Assembly: GCA_025618425.1 (NCBI GenBank)
Contig: CM046836.1
Coordinates: 26,157,587 to 26,221,586 of the forward strand
DNA: 64,000 bases
Direction: 5' to 3'
From: Heliocidaris tuberculata
Taxonomy: Eukaryota > Echinodermata > Echinoidea > Camarodonta > Echinometridae
In this document: positions 57,603 through 64,000 of the stretch, piece by piece
How positions within the stretch are numbered: position 1 is the first letter of the stretch
Layout: each line of letters starts with the position of its first letter
The notes under the pieces: model-generated
Database searches by the model: none
The model's input: only the letters and a program-made list of their open reading frames with translations
Told to the model about the DNA's origin: nothing
Translations under genes and position numbers: made by a program

Positions 57603-58098
57603 CAGTGGCGGATTTAGGATTTCTAGGAAGGGGGGGGGTGGGCAAATTGACAAAGATAAAAAAAAAAAATCAGTTGAGCGAAGCGAGCACAAAACGGGAG
57701 CCCAAGTTTTTGTCAGTATAGTGAACCGTGAACAAGGCATTTGAAGCCCTTTTTTATTACATGATAGTTGGTTATTTTAACCCCCCCAAAAAAAAAAAAA
57801 AAAAAATTGCGGTTGTGAAGTGCAATTTATTTAAAGCCTTAATTTTTTTAAATCCTGGAAGTAATTATAACCCACCTATTGTATTTAATTGTGCGAGTGA
57901 AAGAACTGTCACAAGTGTGAAGTGTGGGCCGAATTTTATTTCATATAGTGACCTGAATGGGGCATTTAAAGCCCTCTTTAATCCCCCTGGCCATTTGAAA
58001 CCTCATTGCTTCTGGTCTCTGAAAGTTTTTTTTTTTTTTTTTTTTTTTAGGGGGAGGGGCTGCTCTCCCTCTCCCCCCTCCTGGATCCGCTCCTCTTG
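57603..58098. mobile_element. MITE, TIR CAGTGGCGGATTTAGG
   Basis: CAGTGGCGGATTTAGGA at the left and CTCCTGGATCCGCTCCTCTTG-type sequence at the right are inverted, with G and C runs just inside each end. It contains GAGCGAAGCGAGC and two A/T runs. It is nested in the inner element and no ORF is convincing. Confidence 0.7.
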
Positions 58099-58099
58099 T

Positions 58100-58921
58100 A
58101 CAATGTATGTGTGGCTTCGTAACAGGCCAAATGTACACAGTACATGTAGTATGATTTTAGTAGTTTTGTACCTACTGAAAATGTTATATAAGTTATGTAC
58201 CACATACATGTTGTCTCTTTACAGTAATTTAGATTACTGCAACAACTGAACATGCGCATTTGTTGTTATTTGAATGCCCCAAAATAGAAAAAGAGACTGT
58301 AAAATAAAGTGCTTCACCATTATGCACTTGCCTTTTGAATGCCCATAAATTTTTGGTTTTTTAAAACTTTCTAGGTTTGAATTTTAAGATGTGTATCAAT
58401 TAAAAAGCATAATGCATTTCATAATTGTTAATTGAAAAAGTATACATGGAACAATCTGTTTTAGATTACCTTAATGACTAAGCATTCATTAGTTAGAATT
58501 GTGTTTCATAGAGTCAGTATTTACTCAATTTGTCTTCTTTTCTGAAGCAATGTACAGCTAAACACACACAAAATATATCTTGTAAAAGAAATATACATGT
58601 ATAGTGAAAAGTATATCGCACATAGGTATACACCATATGTAATATATCATACTTGCAGATATAGTACAGAAATATGTTTTTAGAAATGGAAAGCTTTGAA
58701 CGCATTCCTGAATTTTATATACACTGTTTCTGTTATGACTGTTTTTTTTTTTTTTTTTTTAGTGCATCACTCATTTGCGAATGTATCATCATAATGTGTG
58801 TGAGTAATGATTAATGATTTGTTGTACTCGGTACAATTCATGTACCTTTTATTGTTAAAATTTTAACTGAGATGAGGGTATGTAATCCTGCTTGCTTATG
58901 TTGTACTCACTGGCCATTACA

Positions 58922-58958
<37 letters not shown>

Positions 58959-59515
58959 GGCCACTGAGAATGATAATCTTAATCAATTCTTGGTGTCGCA
59001 TAGCAATTTGCTATGCATTTTCTATATGACTGCTACACAAAATTTATTTTGTGTAGCAAATTTTTTACATAGGACTGTACAGAACTTTGTTTAAAGTATT
59101 TTTCCCATCGACCAAAAATGCTAATCAAATTTGAGAATATTATTCCCTGATAATGTAGTGATGGAACAAAAGCCTATTGCTTGTCACTGTTCGTGAACTA
59201 TTTTAAAGCCAGCTTATATAGAACTGTTCATTTTTTTTTAATTATTGTAAAAATGTCTTGCTAAGTTGGGGTTGTTAGAAAGTCATTCAAAGTGCATCTT
59301 AACCTCATGTATTCTCATTACAATTACAGTACTGTGCTTGAACATGTATACGGAATATCATGTATTCAAAGATCAGATGCTCCAATGTATGCTTATATGC
59401 CTTATTAAATACAACTCATTCAGTTTTGTTTTAACTTAACATGGAAAAGTATAGCTCTCTGTTTTTTTGTTTTTTTCTTCAGTATCTGTGTATGCAAACA
59501 AAAGGGAAGGTTTAG
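58100..59515. other. AT-rich spacer in the inner element
   Basis: A T run at 58741-58760 and a TA run at 58924-58954 are the only features. No gene. Confidence 0.5.
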
Positions 59516-59524
59516 AAGGGTTCA

Positions 59525-60005
59525 ATTTTGCACCCCAAAAGCGTCCCTGTAAGGCGCAAAATCGCACCCTTTTATGGGGGTAAAGGGCTCAACGTTGTAC
59601 CTTTCCAGAAGGTGCAAAACTGCACCTTCTGGAAAGGTACAATATTGCACCCAAAAAGGTGCTCCCAGTGTTGCATTTATTTGCACCCAAAAGGGTGCAA
59701 AAATGCACCCTTTTTATAGGAAAAAAGGTTCAATATTGAACCCTAAATGGTGCAAAATTGCACCTTTCTGAAAGGTACAATATTGCACCCAAAAAGGTGC
59801 TCCCAGTGTTGCATTTATTTGCACCCTTTTGGGTGCAAAATTGCACCCTTTTTATAGGAAAAAGGGTTCAATATTGAACCCTAAATGGTGCAACATTGCA
59901 CCCTAATAATGGTGCAAAATTGCACCTTTCTGAAAGGTACAATATTGCACCCAAAAAGGTGCTCCCAGTGTTGCATTTATTTGCACCCTAAAAGGTGCAA
60001 ATTTG
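59525..60005. repeat. Palindromic GGTGCAA/TTGCACC minisatellite
   Basis: GGTGCAAAATTGCACC-like near-palindromes and AAGGTACAATATTGCACCC recur. A longer unit, AATATTGCACCCAAAAAGGT plus GCTCCCAGTGTTGCATTTAT, repeats from about 59640, 59778 and 59940. The array ends ~20 bp from the right terminus of the inner element. Apparent ORFs across it are artefacts. Confidence 0.93.
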
Positions 60006-60112
60006 TACCTTTATTTCTTAGTGTGTAGCATTTAGCAGATAGCTCTCATTACACCGATAATCGTTGTCAGAGAAGGTTCTTCAGTTTGGTATAGTTCTTA
60101 GAACCAGGTATC

Positions 60113-61204
60113 ATGGCAGCTCGTGTACGATACAATCGTATCTCTGATGTCGACAGACGTCGCTTGGTTGAAGCATTCGAAGGAAACAACCAAGATTATC
60201 TTGAACTAGCAGATAATCTCGGGATAAAAAGGTCTACTGCTCGATCTATTGTACGAACTTATCTAGAAACTGGCAGAGCTAACAAGCTTCCAAGAGGAGG
60301 GGCACATAACTCCAAAATGGACGAAGAGATGAAGAACTTTCTTCGGGATGCCCTTGAGACCAACCCTTTGCTTACACTCACCCAGATGAAGGACAAGCTT
60401 CGGGAAGGTCTTCCTCAAAAGCCAGGCGTGTCCTTGTCGACGATTGCTAGAACTCTCGATGGCATGCTCTTCACGCTAAAGCTCGCAGAGGATGTACCTG
60501 ACGCTAGAAACTCACCACGAGTGATCCAACAACGAAGAGACTATGCCGAGTGGTTCCTGGAGCACGGCATCGTCGCCAATTGTGTCTTCATTGACGAATG
60601 TGGCTACAACATTTGGACACGTCGTACTCAAGGAAGGGCACTACGAGGCGTTCCGGCAAGGAGGGTTGTACACGGGCAAAGAGGTCGTAACTGTAATGTG
60701 ACGTTTGCAGTTTCTGCAGCCGCTGGTCTCGTTCATCATGAAATCTCTTTCGAGACTGTCACCAGGGAAAGGTTCGAGCATTTCCTCGCTGCTACAGCCG
60801 CAGAATGCAACGAAATGTTTCCAGATGATGAGCCAGTCATCTTGATTTATGACAACGCTAGGCCGCACGTGAGAGCTGAGCTACCAGCGGATGCCAACGC
60901 TCTCATGGAAACGAAGCTCCTTCCTCCCTACTCGCCATTCTTAAATATGACTGAGATGGCACACTCTTCATTTAAGAGCGAAGTGAAGAAATGCCTGGCG
61001 CAACCTGAGTGGCAAGGTCGGGTCGGAGACAGGATGGCAGCTGAGCGAGCTGGAGTCAACATGCAACAGTGGCGGTGCAACATTCTAGGAGAAGTTGCAG
61101 AGCGGTGTGTCGACGCCATTACCCCTGCCAAGTGTACCCAGTGGTTCAACCATTCACAGACATACATGCCCAGGTGTCTGAATGGTCAGGAAATTGATGG
61201 ATGA
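60113..61204 (+). CDS. DDE transposase, IS630/Tc1/mariner superfamily
   Basis: A complete 363-residue single-exon ORF, with ATG in a good context (ATCATGG). The N-terminus has a helix-turn-helix (about residues 13-57: RRRLVEAFEGNNQDYLELAD, then LGIKRSTARSIVRTYLETG) and a second one near 84-118 (TLTQMKDKLRE...SLSTIARTLDGM), the paired-type DNA-binding layout of this superfamily. The catalytic domain shows FIDECGYNIW (Asp161), LIYDNARPH (Asp247) and PPYSPFLNMTEMAH (Glu281). By my count the last two acidic residues are separated by 33 residues, against 34 in Tc1. The enzyme would cut and paste the surrounding element into TA sites in the nucleus. All key residues are present and no stops interrupt it, so it may be active. 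The promoter would lie in the 87 bp after the inner insertion, which has cut it off from the original left end. Confidence 0.95.
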   Translation: MAARVRYNRISDVDRRRLVEAFEGNNQDYLELADNLGIKRSTARSIVRTYLETGRANKLPRGGAHNSKMDEEMKNFLRDALETNPLLTLTQMKDKLREGLPQKPGVSLSTIARTLDGMLFTLKLAEDVPDARNSPRVIQQRRDYAEWFLEHGIVANCVFIDECGYNIWTRRTQGRALRGVPARRVVHGQRGRNCNVTFAVSAAAGLVHHEISFETVTRERFEHFLAATAAECNEMFPDDEPVILIYDNARPHVRAELPADANALMETKLLPPYSPFLNMTEMAHSSFKSEVKKCLAQPEWQGRVGDRMAAERAGVNMQQWRCNILGEVAERCVDAITPAKCTQWFNHSQTYMPRCLNGQEIDG

Positions 61205-61569
61205 AACATACTGTTGAGAGTCAAGCAACTTGAAGAAAACGAGTATATGACTTTAAAAAGATGAAAAAAGATGAAAAGAAAAAAAAAATATGAAAAGAAA
61301 CCCCCTCACAGATATGCAAATAAAGACCCTGAAGACCACAACAAAATATATATATAACCCATGACCATGTACATGATGTATGACAGGCAGTTTATACTCA
61401 TTGTATGCAAAGATAAAGAAGTAGACCACAGAAGATTAAAGAATAATGTCATATAAATTGAAAAAAAAAAAGAAAAGAAATGTGAATGTCAAATGTATAA
61501 TGACAGAAAAGAAATTTAAAAAAAGAGAATAAAAATGAAAATGAAAAAGAGATAGAAACCACTTACGTT
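61205..61569. other. A-rich 3' flank of the transposase gene
   Basis: GAAAAGA/AAAAT-rich low-complexity DNA between the stop codon and the right subterminal array. AAATAAAG near 61318 could serve for polyadenylation. Confidence 0.4.
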
Positions 61570-61860
61570 GTTTTAATTGAATGGCGTAAGTGCGAAAGTG
61601 ATTGCCTGAAGACGAAAATGAAACCGCGATTCAGCAAGGAATTTCTTCTTCCACTCAAACTTGGCGAAATTGAATGACGGTTATTCATTACCAAATTGAA
61701 TCAAATTGCAGTTAATTTGAACGATAGTTTTACTAATTTCAGTGTTTAAAAAATAAATTGAACGCAAAAAGTGTTAAATTGAAACACTGGAAAAGGGATG
61801 GACTAAAAACTGCGTGAATTTGAATGCTTGATCATGAAATTGAATGCTGTTTTGACGAAT
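61570..61860. promoter_or_regulatory. Right subterminal TTCAATTT motif array
   Basis: In the opposite orientation to the left array: AAATTGAATG several times, AATTTGAACGATAG, AAATTGAACGC, AAATTGAAACACTG and GAATTTGAATGC. Spacing is 20-60 bp. Confidence 0.6.
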
Positions 61861-61876
61861 TCGGCCGGGAAAACCT

Positions 61877-62304
61877 ATAAATAGTACTAAACTGCACTTC
61901 CAGGGACTTTGCTTTAGGTCGGTATGAATCATTTTTGTAGCAAACGTGTAGGAAACCCCCTTTTTAAGGGGGAAAGGAAGATTTGGTTCAAAAAGAGTCC
62001 TTCACATATGGTATGAAGTGCTCCATTTTCGCGTCACTTTTTACGCCGTGGAATTCACCATCAGAACTTCTCAAAGCGCTGAAATTGAAAAGATATTTTT
62101 TGTGTTTAATTTTTGCATTCCCCGATTGTCTTTCTTTATTGAATAACATCTCCCACAATAGGATCATATCCATTTCTAATTAGATTCAAAGTCCGCTTCC
62201 TACTCCAGAATGAATTTCGAAAACTTTTAACAACAAAAAATTAACATTCGATATTGACTTTATTCTTTTCTTTTATCTACCGTTTCTAGTCACTGTTCCA
62301 TAGC
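61877..62304. other. Spacer, nothing recognised
   Basis: Flank of the transposon with no gene supported. Confidence 0.4.
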
Positions 62305-63118
62305 AACGATGCTTTTATATATTTTTCTTACCCTGTCACTCTTTCTTCTCTCTGTGTCTCTCTCTTTCTGTCTCTTTGCTCTCCAGCCATATTTTCCCTC
62401 TCAGTATCCATGTTTTTTTTCTCTCTCTGTCTCTCCTTTTCTCTTTCTCTCTCTCTCTCTTTCTGTTACTATTTTTTTTTTCTCTCTCTCTCTCTTTGCT
62501 CTCCAGCCATATTCTCCCTCTCCGTGTCCATATTTTTTTTCTCTCTGTCTCTCCTTTTCTCTTTCTCTCTCTCTCTTTCTGTTATTCTTTCTTTTCTTTC
62601 TTCTCTCTCTCTCTCTCTCTTTGCTCTCCAGCCATATTCTCCCTCTCAGTATCCATATTTTTTCTCTCTCTGTCTCTCCTTTTCTCTTTCTCTCTCTCTC
62701 TTTCTGTTACTATTTTTTTTCTCTCTCTCTCTTTGCTCTCCAGCCATATTCTCCCTCTCCGTGTCCATATTTTTTTCTCTTTGTCTCTCCTTTTCTCTTT
62801 CTCTCTCTCTCTTTCTGTTATTCTTTCTTTTCTTTCTTCTCTCTCTCTCTCTCTTTGCTCTCCAGCCATATTCTCCCTCTCAGCATGCTCAGTATCCATA
62901 TTTTTTCTCTCTCTGTCTCTCCTTTTCTCTTTCTCTCTCTGTTTCTGTTATTCTTTCTTTTCTTTTCTCTCTCTCTCTCTCTCTTTGCTCTCCATCCATA
63001 TTTTCCCTCTCAGTTTTCATATTTTTTCTCTCTCTGTCTCTCCTTTTCTCTTTCTCTCTCTCTTTCTGTTATTCTTTCTTTTCTCTCTTCTCTCTCTCTC
63101 TCTCTGTCTCTCTATCCA
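62305..63118. repeat. Pyrimidine-rich minisatellite, ~120-bp unit, 6 copies
   Basis: CTCCAGCCATATT recurs at about 62381, 62501, 62626, 62738, 62860 and 62990 (CCATCC in the last). Between copies, TCCATATTTTTT, CTCTCTCTGTCTCTCC and TTTCTGTTATTC blocks keep the same order. All three plus-strand frames stay open for over 250 codons because stop codons need purines. It is not a gene. Confidence 0.95.
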
Positions 63119-64000
63119 ACGTCAGGATGTTATTGATGGTCGTTTTTAGGCAAACTGCTAACTATTTGTGTGTCCCCTTAAATGGTTTTGTCTTGGGCTG
63201 TGATTTGATATTCCCAAAAAGTAATTTTAATACTATCATTGTTCTGAAGATTTAGGGAATTTAATCCTACATTTATTTCTTTAAAAGCCTTTTTTTTAAG
63301 CAGGGTCGTCCCGTTCAGTTCCTCCGGCCTGTTCTAATTTAATCGGGAGTCCTTGAATACTGTCAGGAAAAAAGTTTTTTTTAAAGCCAATTTTAACCAG
63401 TTTCTACACTTGCCTTTCCATTAAAAGAGCTTAAAATTTTATATCGAAAACGAAAACCCACTTTGTGTTTGTGTGATTTTTTGTAGGTGTGTATGATATA
63501 TCGTATAATCAACCATTTCCTCTGCAAGTGGGTGCTTAAATATTTGCATCTTTGTATTCTATCAGCTTGATTGAGTCTTATTCAATCGGTTCAGTTTTCT
63601 CGGTTTTGTAAATGGGGGGGGGGGGGGTTGGAACTATTCCCCCAATGTGTGAAATGCACACTCACACACACACGCACATACACACACACACAAAAGAGTC
63701 ATCAGCTTTTGGGGGTGTTCAACTAAACCCAAAATTGTCTATAAAAAAAAGGGGAGAGGAAGGGGGGATTTACCCCTCACACTCAGAATATATGTGACGG
63801 GTTAGGGATGACATCCCAAGATATGTCTGTTCCCTACCGTTGTGGGACGTATTGCAACTTGCCTAACTGCACCAATCAAAGTCAAATACTAAGTTCACAG
63901 TAAGTTCACAATTAACACGTATTCAGTTAACTGTGCATCCTGTTGTTACTGTTCACTAATAAATCTAGTGATGATGGCTTTGTCTTGGTAAATCATTTGC
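63119..64000. other. Terminal spacer
   Basis: A G run at 63614-63627, a (CA)n-type tract at 63659-63692 and GA/G-rich DNA at 63748-63770. No gene. Confidence 0.5.

Larger units (their letters stand above)
52909..60025. mobile_element. Inner TA-flanked element, TIR CACACTAAGAA
   Basis: TA (52907-52908) then CACACTAAGAATTAAAGGT at the left; ACCTTTATTTCTTAGTGTG then TA (60026-60027) at the right. Both ends pass inward into GGTGCAA / TTGCACC repeats, modest at the left (52920-53065) and a 500-bp array at the right. It contains a decayed multi-exon gene, a MITE (57603-58098) and no transposase, so it was probably mobilised in trans by a TA-targeting enzyme. The 7.1-kb length is unusual for a passive element. 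Confidence 0.75.
52322..61874. mobile_element. TA-flanked DNA transposon (IS630/Tc1/mariner type), interrupted
   Basis: TA (52320-52321) then GGTTTTCCCG at the left; CGGGAAAACC then TA (61875-61876) at the right. Both subterminal regions carry repeated TTCAATTT / TTCAAATT words in inverted orientation between arms, including GTTCAATTTGATTTTTTAA (left) and the mirror of GTTCAATTTATTTTTTAAAC (right). It encodes the complete transposase at 60113-61204. A second TA-flanked element (52909-60025) is inserted inside, so the original transposon was about 590 + 1847 bp. The outer TIR is only ~10 bp plus scattered matches. Confidence 0.8.

Noticed and set aside
57728..58249. 173-codon ORF ending in SNLDYCNN
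   Set aside because: It runs through A/T runs and a MITE. The LDYCN match to LINE proteins is too short and lacks neighbouring motifs.
59528..59771. ORFs with repeated GAPSVAFICTQKGAK-like peptides
   Set aside because: Direct translation of the GGTGCAA minisatellite.
62309..63255. Three overlapping plus-strand ORFs of over 250 codons
   Set aside because: They lie in pyrimidine-only DNA where stop codons can hardly occur. All three frames are open and encode Ser/Leu/Phe repeats.

Overview
This is AT-rich, intron-scale animal DNA with no prokaryotic-style gene packing. It is filled with non-LTR retrotransposon ends, foldback and terminal-inverted-repeat (TIR) elements, microsatellites and homopolymers. 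The best guess is an echinoderm, probably a sea urchin. The grounds are CR1/L2-type reverse transcriptase ends, a tRNA-derived SINE-like head, and a foldback element whose arms are tandem 15-bp units, as I recall for sea urchin TU elements. The species cannot be settled from the sequence alone. I found no rRNA, CRISPR array or complete host gene.

Layout. 1-4424 is one copy of a segmental duplication whose other copy is 47080-51524 (offset 47,079 bp, near-identical by eye). The left copy is joined directly to a 3.5-kb satellite of ~208-bp monomers (4425-7900) with a partial A-A'-B higher-order order. 7.9-14.3 kb holds a hairpin, a GACAAATT-type array, duplicated dispersed-repeat pieces and a 1.27-kb foldback element (12206-13478). 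14.36-25.2 kb is a nest of three inverted pairs around a G/C-tract-rich interior. It includes a possible TTAA-flanked 9.7-kb element and a short acidic ORF. 24.2-27.9 kb is a cluster of hairpins and MITEs. 28-43 kb is mostly ordinary AT-rich DNA with three 5'-truncated LINE ends (28520, 32281-33520, 41026-41885), a SINE-like head, several MITEs and microsatellites. 43.2-44.0 kb holds the only sign of a host gene: a Kozak-supported signal-peptide exon with a consensus splice donor (43924-43987). 44.2-46.8 kb is a TU-like foldback element.

The most informative region is 52322-61874, a TA-flanked element ending in GGTTTTCCCG. It carries an intact 363-residue DDE transposase of the IS630/Tc1/mariner superfamily, and both ends contain repeated TTCAATTT/TTCAAATT motifs. 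It is split by a second TA-flanked element (52909-60025) ending in CACACTAAGAA, with GGTGCAA/TTGCACC arrays near its ends. That inner element carries a decayed multi-exon gene (about 53956-57015). Removing the insertion leaves a transposon of ~2.4 kb, a normal size for an autonomous member of this superfamily. The window closes with a pyrimidine-rich minisatellite (62305-63115).

The genes do not form a pathway; almost everything recognisable is mobile or repetitive DNA. Identities, copy numbers and species were judged by eye without database searches.
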